Shown here piece after piece: positions 25,678-34,882 of a stretch of 64,000 bases of DNA. Made by a program: the position numbers and the translations under genes. The stretch spans positions 186,001-250,000 of the forward strand of contig CBDBEU010000003.1 of the NCBI GenBank assembly GCA_965204565.1. Direction: 5' to 3'. Source of the DNA: CBDBEU01 sp965204565. Its GTDB lineage: Bacteria > Pseudomonadota > Alphaproteobacteria > Rhizobiales > TMED25. Every line of letters starts with the position of its first letter. The stretch's first letter is position 1. The notes under the pieces were generated by a model. The model was given only the letters and a program-made list of their open reading frames with translations, was not told the origin of the DNA and ran no database searches.

Positions 25678-26340
25678 GTGGCAGTTCCCCCCTGCTGTCG
25701 GTCGGCCCCGGTCAACTTGCGCCGGATATGACGGTAATAGGCCCAAAGAAGAATAGCTGCAACGGTGCGCCAGGGCCGCCAGTTTTCAGACTCGGCCAGA
25801 AGCTGATCCGGGCCTGGCCGCGCGAGCAAGCCGAGCCCGATCCGGGCTGCCTCCTGCAATGCGAGATCGCGGGCGGGGAACACATCGGCGCGGCCAAGAC
25901 AGGACAGGAGATAGATATCGGCCGTCCAGGGGCCGATACCCTTTACTTGGCAGAGCGTTTCACTGACCTGTGCATCGTCCATGTGGCGCAGCGCATCGGT
26001 GTCGAGCGTGCCGTCTTCCATCGCGCCGGCAACGGCACGCAGGGCCCGGATCTTGGGACGTGACAGACCAATATTCTGAAGCGTTGCGTCGGGCGCGCGG
26101 GCGATTGCCGCAGGTGTCAGGGGATCGACCGTGCTTACCAGCCGGGCGTGGATCGCGTCGGCACTGGCGCGCGAAAGCTGCTGGTAGACAAAGATGGCGG
26201 CAAGGCCCTCAAATCCATCGGCGCAGCGGCGCAGTGGCAAGTGGCCCGGCGGCGCGCACCAATGGCACCAGACGCGGATCTGCGGCTTGCAATGCGTCCA
26301 CTGCCTCGGCGATATGCTGTTTGGTCTCGATGATCATCAT
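25674..26340 (-). pseudogene. DNA-3-methyladenine glycosylase II (AlkA-like), frameshifted
   Basis: An HhH-GPD base-excision glycosylase that removes alkylated bases. The first 36 or so residues (MMIIETKQHIAEAV, DPRLVPLVRAAGPL) are in one frame; after about 26232 the rest (ADGFEGLAAIFVYQQLSRAS, then VKGIGPWTADIYLLSCLGR with the hairpin and ARDLALQEAARI with the catalytic Asp) is in another. One extra base explains the break. The C-terminus is normal and runs into the carboxylesterase start. The gene is divergent from gluQ with starts about 14 bases apart. Confidence 0.8.
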
Positions 26341-26354
26341 GGGCGCTCGAGAAT

Positions 26355-27305
26355 ATGGCGGATCGACAGCTGCGAGAAGTTCCGGAGCCAGGAAAACCTG
26401 TGGTGCGATTTGCACCAAGCCCGAACGGCTATCTCCATCTTGGCCACGCGTTCTCGGCGCTGTTCTCGGCTGAATTCGCGCGCGCTATCGGTGCCCGTTT
26501 CATTTTGCGCATCGAAGACATCGACATGACACGCACGAGAGCGCAATTAGTCACCCAGATATTCGATGATCTGGCCTGGCTTGGGCTTGAGTGGGAAGAG
26601 CCGGTGCGCCGGCAATCGGAGCACATGGCAGACTACGCGCAAGCGCTGGACCGGCTGCAGGCTCAGGGCCTAGTTTATGCCACGCGGGCCAGCCGGCGCG
26701 AGATTTCCGATTTTGTCGCCGCACGCGAAGCCGAAGGATCGGTATGGCCGCGCGATCCGGAAGGTGCGCCGCTTTTTCCGGGCATCGGGCGGACCGAGTC
26801 GAATGAGCTGTCCGATACTGCTGTCAGGATCGACATGAACAAAGCTCTGGCGGCGGTGGATGCCACTCGTCACCATTTCACTGAAATCGGACCGGAACGC
26901 GGCGGACCGGAGCCGGTAGCGGCCGATCTTGCCAAATGGGGCGATGTGGTTCTGGCGCGCAGGGACATTGCCACCAGTTACCATCTGAGTGTGGTGGTCG
27001 ACGATGCGCTGCAAGGCATCACCCATGTGACCCGCGGTATGGATCTTTTTGAGGCGAGCCATGTGCACCGCTTGCTGCAGGAACTGCTGGAATTGCCGGT
27101 GCCGGTCTATTGCCACCATCCCCTGATTGAGGATGCGACAGGCCGCAAGCTTGCCAAGAACCGCGCTTCGATCAGTTTGCGGAAATTACGCCAGGATGGC
27201 GCAACACAAGCGGACATACGCACCGAATGCAACTTTGATCGCTGGCGTGCGTGGATTGAGCGCATGGAGCGCGATATGGTTTCCAGAAACTTTCCGGATT
27301 ACTGA
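26355..27305 (+). CDS. gluQ: Glutamyl-Q tRNA(Asp) synthetase
   Basis: A 316-residue paralogue of the GluRS catalytic domain that attaches glutamate to queuosine at position 34 of tRNA-Asp. The HIGH-type motif is in FAPSPNGYLHLGHAFSALFS, the substrate-binding strand is RFILRIEDIDMTRTRAQLV and the KMSKS-like loop is GRKLAKNRASISLRKL. The anticodon-binding domain of GluRS is absent, as expected. The zinc-binding cysteines seen in many GluQRS proteins are missing: the CxC site reads YATRAS and the later Cys site reads FPGIGRTE. Several homologues also lack zinc, so function is still likely. The frame is intact. Confidence 0.9.
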   Translation: MADRQLREVPEPGKPVVRFAPSPNGYLHLGHAFSALFSAEFARAIGARFILRIEDIDMTRTRAQLVTQIFDDLAWLGLEWEEPVRRQSEHMADYAQALDRLQAQGLVYATRASRREISDFVAAREAEGSVWPRDPEGAPLFPGIGRTESNELSDTAVRIDMNKALAAVDATRHHFTEIGPERGGPEPVAADLAKWGDVVLARRDIATSYHLSVVVDDALQGITHVTRGMDLFEASHVHRLLQELLELPVPVYCHHPLIEDATGRKLAKNRASISLRKLRQDGATQADIRTECNFDRWRAWIERMERDMVSRNFPDY

Positions 27306-27467
27306 AAAATGCTGATAATTCTGACATTTATCTACTCTATCATTCATCGATCCTTAAGCGCTGGCGCTGTATTTCTTGCGCGGGCCCTAGTGGTGTTGCG
27401 TAGGCGGCCGCGCTGTGTATCGCGCGGCCGCGCTCCACACTCCTTTCTGATGCGGGCGTTTGGCGTG

Positions 27468-27920
27468 ATGAATTCCAAAGCCCGGACCAGCAACAACGAC
27501 ACCTTAGAACCTGACGTGAAATCGGTTCTGGTGGTCGAGGACCACCGCCCCAACCGCATATTGATTGAAATGCTGCTCACCGGGCTTGGATGTACGCCAC
27601 ATCTGGCGGTGAGCGGTGCCAAGGCGCTGGAAATCTCTGCGTGCCAAACTTTCGATCTGATCTTGATGGATATCCGCATGCCGCGCATGAATGGCATCGA
27701 AACGTTGCGCCGTTTGCGTGACAGCGGCGGGCCGAATTCCCTGACGCCAGTTGTTGCCCTGACGGCAAACACAGCCAAGAGCGATCATCGCGACTTCCAG
27801 GAAGCCGGTGTTGCCGCGATCCTGGTAAAACCCGTTTCGCCTGCCAGCCTGGCTGCGGTGATAAATCAATGCACACGCTTGTGCACACCCGATCCCGCGA
27901 TCAGTCCGAGCGCTGCCTAA
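27468..27920 (+). CDS. Stand-alone response-regulator receiver protein
   Basis: A single REC domain of about 120 residues with a short N-terminal tail. The acidic pair is in VLVVEDHRPNR, the phospho-acceptor Asp in FDLILMDIRMPRMNGIETLR, the Thr in VVALTANTAK and the Lys in AAILVKPVSPASL. No output domain is present, so it resembles CheY or DivK-type relay proteins, or a piece of a hybrid kinase. The pattern LMDIRMPRMNGIET is typical of hybrid-kinase receivers. No kinase gene is adjacent. The upstream frame to 27309 is not protein-like. ATG 27468 is chosen because the family-like sequence begins soon after it; ATG 27450 is an alternative. Confidence 0.82.
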   Translation: MNSKARTSNNDTLEPDVKSVLVVEDHRPNRILIEMLLTGLGCTPHLAVSGAKALEISACQTFDLILMDIRMPRMNGIETLRRLRDSGGPNSLTPVVALTANTAKSDHRDFQEAGVAAILVKPVSPASLAAVINQCTRLCTPDPAISPSAA

Positions 27921-27937
27921 TCTGATCGGATACGCAA

Positions 27938-28966
27938 CTAGCCAATGCGGTCGGTTGCCAGAGTTGGCCTGCCAACGAGTTCAGGGTTCAGCAGCCAGGC
28001 GGGCTCGCTGCCTTCGATATGTGCGATGATGTTATCGACGACCTGACTGGCCATCCAGGCCCGCGTTTCCTCAGCCGAAGTTCCCATATGCGGGGTGAGC
28101 ACGATATTGTCGCGTTCGAGCAGGCGCGGATTTGGGCCATGGCCCGGCTCGGGCGGTTCGACCTGGTAGACATCGAGCCCTGCGCCGCGAATGGTGCCGT
28201 TTTCGAGCGCATCGGCGAGCGCTTGTTCATCAAGCACCGGCCCGCGGGAGGTGTTGATCAGAAGGGCATTAGGTTTCATTTTCGCAATCAATGACGCATC
28301 GACCAGACTGCGGGTGTCTTCCGTCAGTGTGGTTGTCAGCGAAACAATGTCGGCTTCGGCGAACAGTGCGTCGATCTCACGCCATTCGGCGCTGATTTCA
28401 GCTTCCCGCGCGGTATCGAAACGCTCCTGATCTGTGTACAGAACCCGCATGCCGGCGGCATTGGCCATGCGTGCGACACCGCGCCCGATCGAACCCAGCC
28501 CGACTATGCCGAGTGATTTTCCCTTCAGGCGCTGGGCCGGCAGCGTGCGCGATTGATACTGGTGCCAGCCGCCGGCGCGCAGCAGGCGATCGGCCTCCGG
28601 GATGCGCCAGCTGGTCGCCATGATCAGCGCGAAGGTGAACTCAGCCGTGGTGTCGGTGACGACATGGGGTTGCTTCAGCGCACTCACCAAGATGCCGCGT
28701 GCAGTCGCGGCAGCAATATCGAGCCTGACCGGAAAGATCTCCATCACCGCCATCAGCTTCAGCTTGCCGGCAGCCGCGATCATTTCCGCATCGATCGGGT
28801 TTTCGCCAAGCGCGAACACATAGTCCGCCTAGCCTATTCCAGTCATCATCTCGTCACGGCTGGCCATGCGATCAAGCTGGTCGAACATGTCGATTTCAGC
28901 GTGCCGGGCGAGGCGTCCAAGCGGTTCGGGCGGGACTGGCTGAACGATAAAGACTCTGGGCTTCAT
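27938..28966 (-). pseudogene. D-isomer 2-hydroxyacid dehydrogenase, in-frame amber stop
   Basis: A 342-codon dehydrogenase frame starting at MKPRVFIVQPVPPEP with AGGAAG upstream. The NAD site is LGIVGLGSIGRGVARMA; catalytic blocks are INTSRGPVLDEQALADALEN (Arg), LDVYQVEPPEPG (Glu) and IVLTPHMGTSAEETR (His). A TAG at 28829-28831 (MTGIG*ADYVFALG) breaks the frame at about codon 46, after the first substrate-binding strand; reading resumes in the same frame on the far side. Downstream GTG 28819 is open, but a product from there would lack part of the fold. The substrate could be a glyoxylate- or phosphoglycerate-like acid. Recent inactivation. Confidence 0.78.
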
Positions 28967-29147
28967 GCAACTTCCTGTTGTTTTGACATGGCAGCAGCCG
29001 ATCGGAGTTCGATTGTTGCTTTGATGTCTGGTGTGGTCAAACCACCGTTGGCGATGGTGTGAGGTGGAGCGCCATTGCCTAACCGCGTGTTCATATGGCA
29101 CATGCGGCGTGAAAGGCGTATACTAAGTTCCCGCCGTCCGCTTTTTG

Positions 29148-29169
29148 TTCGGGTCATTTTTGACCCGAA
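29148..29169. promoter_or_regulatory. Perfect 9-bp inverted repeat with T4 loop
   Basis: TTCGGGTCA at 29148-29156, TTTT, then TGACCCGAA at 29161-29169. It lies between the divergent hydroxyacid dehydrogenase remnant and the ABC exporter genes. There is no U-run after the stem on either strand that would make a clear terminator, so an operator or RNA hairpin is as likely. The surrounding 213 bases (29102-29314) hold no gene. Confidence 0.4.
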
Positions 29170-29314
29170 AATGCGATCCGGCTTCCAGTTGGCCGCCGCA
29201 CCATCAAGGTCGGGAACCGGTCAGAAGCCTCAACGGCTTTCATTCCGCAAGTGAAACTGGCCGCCAGATTGAGTGACGTCGATTCATAAACACGCCGAGC
29301 ATCGAACCTGAAAA

Positions 29315-31240
29315 GTGCACACTGATAATTACAGGACAGCAAAGCCAAGCGCGCGCGGGGGCGTCGCGCGACCGCTGAATTCGCGCGCCTATCGCGGTCT
29401 TCCTGGCGAGGATGAAGCAGCCTCGCGGGGTGAATATGCCGTGTTGTTGCGCATTGTCGGTCTGACCATGCGCTATAAGGGCCGGCTTGCCATTGCCATG
29501 GGCGCGACCGTCGCCGCTGCGATATTCCAACTTCTGGTACCGCCGCTGTTGGGCGATGCGGTGGATGGAGCGCTGGGGCTTCTCGGCACCGTGGAGGTCA
29601 CAAGAGAAGAGGCGCGCGCGTCCCTCATCGAGGCAGCCTGGCTGTTGCTTGCGGTCTCGGTGCTGCGCGGCCTGTTCACCCTGGTGCACAATTATTTCGG
29701 CGAAACCATCGGCCACCGGATTGCCTACGATTTGCGCTTGGCGTTCTACAACAAGTTGCAGCATTTGAGTTTTTCGTTCCACGACCGGGTGCATACAGGC
29801 GAGCTGATCACGCGCGGCATGCTCGATCTCGAAGGCGTGCGGATGTTCGTCAACACCGGCATGCTGCGCCTGGTGTTGCTGGTGGTACTGATCTCGGCCG
29901 GTGCCTGGTTGCTGCTTTCCACCGATGTGGTTCTGGGCGCCCTGTCACTCAGCTTTGTTCCGTTCGTTGCCTGGCGCTCGTCCACTGCTCGGCTCAGGCT
30001 GCGCGAGCTGTGGCTGACGCTTCAGGATCGCATGGCGCTGATCGGTCGCATCATGGACGAAAACCTCGCCGGTATCCGCGTGGTGCGCGCCTTCGGTGCA
30101 GAGGGCTACGAGTTCAACAAATATTCGGTCGCATCCGATGAGGCGATGGGAATTGCCGATCAGCGCATCAGGACCCGGGTGACGTCGACCACGGTGATGA
30201 CTTACGCCTATTTCATCGCCATGGGATTGGTCTTGTGGGTCGGGGGCTTGCGGGTGCTGGAAGGCTCAATGAGAGTCGGCACGCTCACCGAATTCCTGAC
30301 CTTCATGACGATCCTACAACTGCCTGTGCGCCAGCTCGGCCTTCTGGTCAATTCAACCGCAAGGGCGTCGACCTGCGGCGACCGGATCTTCGCCCTTCTC
30401 GACCTCGAGCCCGAAATCCGGGGTCGGCCGGAGGCGAAGGATCTGGATATCTCCGAAGGGGTGGTGCGTTTTGAAAATGTGTCCTTTGCCTATGACGGAC
30501 CGGTTGGTGTTCCGGCTTTGCACGATGTCAGTTTTGAAGTCCGGCGCGGCAAGATTTTGGGTATTGTCGGCCCTCCAGGCAGCGGCAAGTCAACCATCGC
30601 GCATCTGCTGACGCGGTTTTACGATGCCGGTCAGGGCCGCATCACCATTGATAACCAAGATATCCGCGATGTTACGCTGGCTTCACTGCGCGACAATGTA
30701 CGCACGGTGGCGCAGGCGCCCTATCTTTTCACCACGTCACTTGAAAACAACATCGCCTATGGCAACCCCTGGGCGGAAAACCCCGCCATTCGTGATGCCG
30801 CCATGCTGGCCCATATTGACGGCTTTGTCGCCGGCTTGCCGGAAGGCTACGGCACGCTGGTCGGCGAGCGCGGGGTGTCACTGTCTGGCGGCCAGAAGCA
30901 GCGTGTGGCGATTGCGCGCACCGCGATGCTCAACCCGACCGTGCTGATCCTTGATGATTCCATGGCCGCGATCGATGCCGGCACCGAAAGCCAGATCAGG
31001 GATGCGCTGGCCGAACAGCTCAGCCACAGCGCGACGATCATTATCTCCCACCGGTTGAGCGCGCTGATGCATGCCGATGAAATCGCCTTCCTCGAAGGCG
31101 GGCGCATTGTCGAGCGCGGCAGCCACAAGAGCCTGATCGAAGCCGGCGGGCGTTATGCGGCGCTTTACCGGTTGCAGACCCGCGAGGGCGCAATCGAAGG
31201 CGAAGACCAAGGTGCACCGCCTGAGGTGAGCGCACCATGA
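29315..31240 (+). CDS. ABC exporter half-transporter A (degenerate ATP site, Walker B Asp)
   Basis: A 641-residue ABC transporter with an N-terminal six-helix membrane domain (to about residue 350) and a C-terminal nucleotide-binding domain: Walker A IVGPPGSGKSTIAHL, signature GVSLSGGQKQRVAIARTAM, Walker B VLILDDSMAAIDA. The residue after Walker B is Asp (LDDS) where a hydrolysis-competent site has Glu, matching the TM287/BmrC-type subunit of heterodimeric exporters. The H-loop His is present (ISHRLSALM). GTG at 29315 is used as start without a strong ribosome site; the protein is long-N-terminal compared with relatives, so a later start is possible. It overlaps the next gene by ATGA. Confidence 0.88.
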   Translation: MHTDNYRTAKPSARGGVARPLNSRAYRGLPGEDEAASRGEYAVLLRIVGLTMRYKGRLAIAMGATVAAAIFQLLVPPLLGDAVDGALGLLGTVEVTREEARASLIEAAWLLLAVSVLRGLFTLVHNYFGETIGHRIAYDLRLAFYNKLQHLSFSFHDRVHTGELITRGMLDLEGVRMFVNTGMLRLVLLVVLISAGAWLLLSTDVVLGALSLSFVPFVAWRSSTARLRLRELWLTLQDRMALIGRIMDENLAGIRVVRAFGAEGYEFNKYSVASDEAMGIADQRIRTRVTSTTVMTYAYFIAMGLVLWVGGLRVLEGSMRVGTLTEFLTFMTILQLPVRQLGLLVNSTARASTCGDRIFALLDLEPEIRGRPEAKDLDISEGVVRFENVSFAYDGPVGVPALHDVSFEVRRGKILGIVGPPGSGKSTIAHLLTRFYDAGQGRITIDNQDIRDVTLASLRDNVRTVAQAPYLFTTSLENNIAYGNPWAENPAIRDAAMLAHIDGFVAGLPEGYGTLVGERGVSLSGGQKQRVAIARTAMLNPTVLILDDSMAAIDAGTESQIRDALAEQLSHSATIIISHRLSALMHADEIAFLEGGRIVERGSHKSLIEAGGRYAALYRLQTREGAIEGEDQGAPPEVSAP

Positions 31241-33129
31241 GCTTGCACATGGCAACGGGCGGTGATGAACAGCGCGGGCGTCCGCCACGCGCGGTGGTCG
31301 GCTCGCAGATCAACCAGGACGAGCAGATGTTCGGCGCACTGTTCGATGGCCGGGTGGTGCGCCGGTTCATGGAATATGTGCGGCCCTATCGCCGCCGCGT
31401 GGTGTTCTCGATTATCGCGGTGCTGATCGCGACGCTGGCCCAGCTCGCGATCCCGCTGGTGATCCGTCACGGCATTGATATTGCGGTTCAGGAAAGAGGC
31501 GGTTCGGGCAATCTGCTCAATATGGCGATCATTACCTTTACGCTGGTAATCACGATCAATTTTGTCGCTACATGGTGGCAGGATCTGTTGGTCGGGCTGA
31601 CTGGCGAAAATGTCATTTTCGATTTGCGCAGCGCCATGTTCGCGCATCTTCAGCATGTCGCATTGGCATTCATGGACCGCACCGAAGTCGGGCGCATGAT
31701 GTCGAGGTTGCAGGGCGATGTGAACGCGCTGCAGGAATTTCTGGAAAACTCGATCACCGCAATCGGCGACATCGTGCTGCTGGGCGGTATTGTCATCATC
31801 ATGCTGTCGCTTGATTTCGAACTGGGCCTGCTGACACTTTCGGTGGTGCCGGTGCTGTTCCTGGTCAGGATCGTCTGGCTGCCGCGGGCACGCGAAGCGT
31901 TCCGGGTTGCACGTGAAACCAATTCGATCGCCAATGGCGCACTGGCCGAGGGCATTCATTCGGTACGCACGGTTCAGGGCATGGGCCGCCAAGACGTCAA
32001 TTTCGCGCTTTATGACGAAAAGGCGAGCGACAATCTGAACGCTCATCTGAGATCGGCAAAACTGGCGCAGATTATGGTGCCGATTGTCGACACGCTGACC
32101 GGTGCTGCGTCGGGCATCGTGGTTGTGGTTGGTGGTACGCTGGTGCTCGACAATGCGCTCGATATCGGCGTGATGGTGGCGTTCCTGTTCTACATTCAGC
32201 GCTTTTTCGATCCGATCCGTTCACTCACCATCCAGTATTCGACGATGCAGCGGGCGATGGCCTCGGGCAAACGGATCTTTGAAGTTCTCGATGTGCCGTT
32301 GACCATCGCCGACAAGCCCGATGCGCACGATCCGCATGAGATCAGGGGCGAAATCGAGTTTCGCGACGTCTCCTTCCAGTATGTGGAAGACCAGCCGGTG
32401 CTCAAGGGTGTGAACTTCACCATCAAGCGCGGCGAGACGATTGCTCTTGTCGGCCCCACCGGCTCGGGCAAGACCAGCATCACCTCACTGCTGCACCGCT
32501 TTTATGAAGTGAGCGAGGGCGCGGTGCTGATCGATGGCATCGATGTGCGCGATTACACCAAGGCCGCGCTCGGGCGTCATATCGCCATGGTTCTGCAGGA
32601 CCCGTTCCTGTTCACCGGCACGGTGTTAGAAAATATCCGCTACCGCAGCGCCGGTGCGAGCCGGGCCGATGTGGAACAGGCGGCGCGCATCGTCGGCGCC
32701 CATGATTTCATCGAAAAGCTCGATCAGGGGTATGACACGGTGCTTGAGCAGCAGAGCAGCAATCTGTCGCTTGGCCAGCGCCAACTCCTGAGCTTTGCCC
32801 GGGCGCTGGTCGCCGATGCCCGTATTCTGATCCTCGATGAGGCAACGGCAAATATCGATTCCTACACCGAGCGCCAGATCCAGATCGGGCTGGCGCGTTT
32901 GCTTGAGGGGCGTACCGGCATCGTTATCGCCCACCGCCTTGCCACGGTGCGCGGCGCAGACCGCATTATCGTGCTTCAGGAAGGTAATATGATCGAAACC
33001 GGCACCCATGATCAGCTGATCGCGCTTCAGGGGCTCTATGCGCGGCTTTACGCTTACAATTACGCATCATTCGATGATATTCCCGATGCCTTGATCCGCG
33101 AAGCGGTGGCCGAGACAACACGAACCTGA
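31237..33129 (+). CDS. ABC exporter half-transporter B (catalytic Walker B Glu, altered signature)
   Basis: A 630-residue half-transporter that begins with the ATGA overlap of the partner gene. The membrane domain covers about residues 40-350. The nucleotide-binding domain has Walker A LVGPTGSGKTSITSLLHRF, signature NLSLGQRQLLSFARAL and Walker B ILILDEATANIDSYTERQ with the catalytic Glu, plus AHRLATVRGAD. The signature reads LSLGQ, not LSGGQ. Together with the Asp in partner A this gives one normal and one degenerate ATP site, the hallmark of the TM287/288, BmrCD and TmrAB class of multidrug or lipid exporters. The substrate is unknown. It converges on trmD with 13 bases between. Confidence 0.9.
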   Translation: MSLHMATGGDEQRGRPPRAVVGSQINQDEQMFGALFDGRVVRRFMEYVRPYRRRVVFSIIAVLIATLAQLAIPLVIRHGIDIAVQERGGSGNLLNMAIITFTLVITINFVATWWQDLLVGLTGENVIFDLRSAMFAHLQHVALAFMDRTEVGRMMSRLQGDVNALQEFLENSITAIGDIVLLGGIVIIMLSLDFELGLLTLSVVPVLFLVRIVWLPRAREAFRVARETNSIANGALAEGIHSVRTVQGMGRQDVNFALYDEKASDNLNAHLRSAKLAQIMVPIVDTLTGAASGIVVVVGGTLVLDNALDIGVMVAFLFYIQRFFDPIRSLTIQYSTMQRAMASGKRIFEVLDVPLTIADKPDAHDPHEIRGEIEFRDVSFQYVEDQPVLKGVNFTIKRGETIALVGPTGSGKTSITSLLHRFYEVSEGAVLIDGIDVRDYTKAALGRHIAMVLQDPFLFTGTVLENIRYRSAGASRADVEQAARIVGAHDFIEKLDQGYDTVLEQQSSNLSLGQRQLLSFARALVADARILILDEATANIDSYTERQIQIGLARLLEGRTGIVIAHRLATVRGADRIIVLQEGNMIETGTHDQLIALQGLYARLYAYNYASFDDIPDALIREAVAETTRT

Positions 33130-33142
33130 GTTTCAATGCCGG

Positions 33143-33862
33143 CTATTCGCCCTGCCGCTTCCACAAATCGGGGCGGCGCTGGCGTGTAGCCTTTTCGGCC
33201 TCGGCGCGCCGCCATCGGGCAACTTTTCCATGATCGCCGGACAACAGAACTTCGGGAATGGGGCGGCCTTCCCATGTCCGTGGCAGCGTGAATTGCGAGT
33301 ATTCGAGAAGCCCGTCCTCGAAACTCTCTTCTGTGCCTGACAGGGCATGACCCATGACGCCGGGCAGGAGCCGCACCACCGTATCGATGATCGCGAGAGC
33401 TGCGATTTCACCGCCCGAGAGAACATAATCGCCAATCGAGACTTCCTGCGCCTGGCGTGCCTCGATGACCCGCTGATCGATGCCTTCAAAGCGCCCGCAA
33501 AGGATGACCACGCCTGATGCGGCAACAAGCTCGCGCGCAAAGGCCTGATCGAAGGGGCGCCCGCGGGCGGACGCCACCAGTAGCGGGCGGGTATCGCCCT
33601 CTGGCCGCGCCGCATCAATGGCGCGGGCGGTGACGTCGGCCCTCAGCACCATGCCGGGGCCGCCACCGGCAGGGGCGCCGTCGACGATGCAATGCTTGTC
33701 GGCGGAAAAGTTGCGAATGTTGTGGGTTTCAAGCGACCACAAGCCCTGATCGAGTGCTCTTCCGGCATTGGAAAGCCCGAGCGGGCCGGGAAAGACAGCA
33801 GACAGCAGTGTCAGCACACTGGCGCGCCATGGCGCATTTGCGGCCTCAGGCGCGGCCATCAT
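33143..33862 (-). CDS. trmD: tRNA (guanine37-N1)-methyltransferase TrmD
   Basis: A 239-residue SPOUT methyltransferase that puts m1G at position 37 next to the anticodon. The N-terminal strand reads ASVLTLLSAVFPGPLGLSNA, and the trefoil-knot region is LCGRFEGIDQRVIEA, SIGDYVLSGGEIAALAIID; the catalytic region VLRADVTARAIDA also appears. The C-terminus RRPDLWKRQGE matches. ATG 33862 overlaps the rimM stop as ATGA, so it is coupled. It ends in TAG. Last gene of the ffh-rpsP-rimM-trmD run. Confidence 0.95.
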   Translation of the reverse strand: MMAAPEAANAPWRASVLTLLSAVFPGPLGLSNAGRALDQGLWSLETHNIRNFSADKHCIVDGAPAGGGPGMVLRADVTARAIDAARPEGDTRPLLVASARGRPFDQAFARELVAASGVVILCGRFEGIDQRVIEARQAQEVSIGDYVLSGGEIAALAIIDTVVRLLPGVMGHALSGTEESFEDGLLEYSQFTLPRTWEGRPIPEVLLSGDHGKVARWRRAEAEKATRQRRPDLWKRQGE

Positions 33863-34383
33863 GGTGTCTCAACTGGCGCATCGGGAAAGCCATCCGGCGC
33901 GTGCTCGACGATCATGTGAGCGCCGGCGATGTCGACCAGAGGAACACTTTCCTTGGTGAAGGGGATGAGTACGGTCTTGCCGGTGCCGGGATCGATTTCG
34001 ATCAGTTCACCGGCACCGAAATCATGGACCGCCACCACGCGGCCAAGCTCCCGGCCCTCGCTGTCGCGCGCCTTAATGCCGATCAGGTCGGCGTGGTAAT
34101 ACTCGCCCTCTTCAGTCTCGGGCAGCCGGCTTCGTTCGACATAGAGCCTGGCGCCCTTTAGCAGGTCCGCCGCTTCGCGGCTGCCAATACCGGCGATGGC
34201 GGCAATCAGACCCGATTTCTTGGCGCCTTTCAACTCAAGTGAAAGTTCGATGCCATCCTCGGTGGTCAGCGCGCCATAGGCTGCGATGTCTTCGGAGATT
34301 TCGGTGAAAGAGCGGACTATCACCAATCCGCGAACGCCGTGCGGTGCGCCAATCTGGCCGACGCACACGCGCTCGGTCTTCAC
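33859..34383 (-). CDS. rimM: Ribosome maturation factor RimM
   Basis: A 174-residue 16S rRNA maturation factor that binds ribosomal protein S19. The N-terminal barrel starts CVGQIGAPHGVRGLVIVRSF with the conserved GAPHGVRG loop, and the PRC-barrel half reads EYYHADLIGIKARDSEGREL and VLIPFTKESVPLVDIAGA. The length is normal. It starts 11 bases after rpsP and is joined to trmD by an ATGA overlap. Confidence 0.95.
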   Translation of the reverse strand: MKTERVCVGQIGAPHGVRGLVIVRSFTEISEDIAAYGALTTEDGIELSLELKGAKKSGLIAAIAGIGSREAADLLKGARLYVERSRLPETEEGEYYHADLIGIKARDSEGRELGRVVAVHDFGAGELIEIDPGTGKTVLIPFTKESVPLVDIAGAHMIVEHAPDGFPDAPVETP

Positions 34384-34394
34384 CGCGCCATCCC

Positions 34395-34829
34395 CTATTC
34401 GGTCTTTTCTGGCTCTGGTTCGGCTTCAGGTGCTTCATCATCGCTTGCGGTCTCTTCGGCCGGTGCTTCCGCAGCAGGTGCGTTGGCTGCTGCCTCAGCG
34501 GCGTCCTGCTCGGCTTCCAGGCGCTCCTGGGCCTTTTTGCCGGGCTTGGCCTTATTGGGGTTGTTGCGCGCCGGGCGTTTCATGATGTCGGCGGCGTCGA
34601 GGAAGCGCAGCACCCTATCGGTCGGCTGCGCGCCCTTGGAGAGCCAGTGCTGAATGCGCTCAACATCGAGGGTAACGCGATCAGCGCTGTCGCGCGCCAG
34701 CAACGGATTGTAGGTGCCAATTTTTTCAAGGAAGCGGCCGTCGCGCGGATTGCGCGAATCGGCAATGACGATGCGATAGTATGGTCGTTTCTTCGAGCCG
34801 CCACGTGCGAGCCGGATTTTCAAAGCCAT
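34395..34829 (-). CDS. rpsP: 30S ribosomal protein S16
   Basis: A 144-residue S16: MALKIRLARGGSKKRPYYRI, VIADSRNPRDGRFLEKIGTY and a family-typical core to about residue 85. The tail of some 60 residues is rich in Ala and Glu (EAAANAPAAEAPAEETASDD), the kind of extension found in other alphaproteobacteria. It lies between ffh and rimM and ends in TAG. Confidence 0.96.
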   Translation of the reverse strand: MALKIRLARGGSKKRPYYRIVIADSRNPRDGRFLEKIGTYNPLLARDSADRVTLDVERIQHWLSKGAQPTDRVLRFLDAADIMKRPARNNPNKAKPGKKAQERLEAEQDAAEAAANAPAAEAPAEETASDDEAPEAEPEPEKTE

Positions 34830-34865
34830 TTATTTTTCTCTTTCTTTTCAATCTGTTGTTTGGAG

Positions 34866-34878
34866 GCGGGAGGCCCGC
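34866..34878. terminator. Short GC hairpin between ffh and rpsP
   Basis: GCGGG, AGG, CCCGC at 34866-34878 forms a 5-bp stem just beyond the ffh stop. On the transcribed (minus) strand it is followed by an A-rich run, not U, so it is at most a weak attenuator that lets ffh and rpsP share a transcript. Confidence 0.3.
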
Positions 34879-34882
34879 AAGT

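Noticed and set aside
25471..28831. Reassigned or suppressed amber codon
   Set aside because: TAG is the normal stop of rpsP, trmD, ffh, glyA, DUF1223, DUF2794 and others here, and the replaced residues differ, so random nonsense mutation is more likely.
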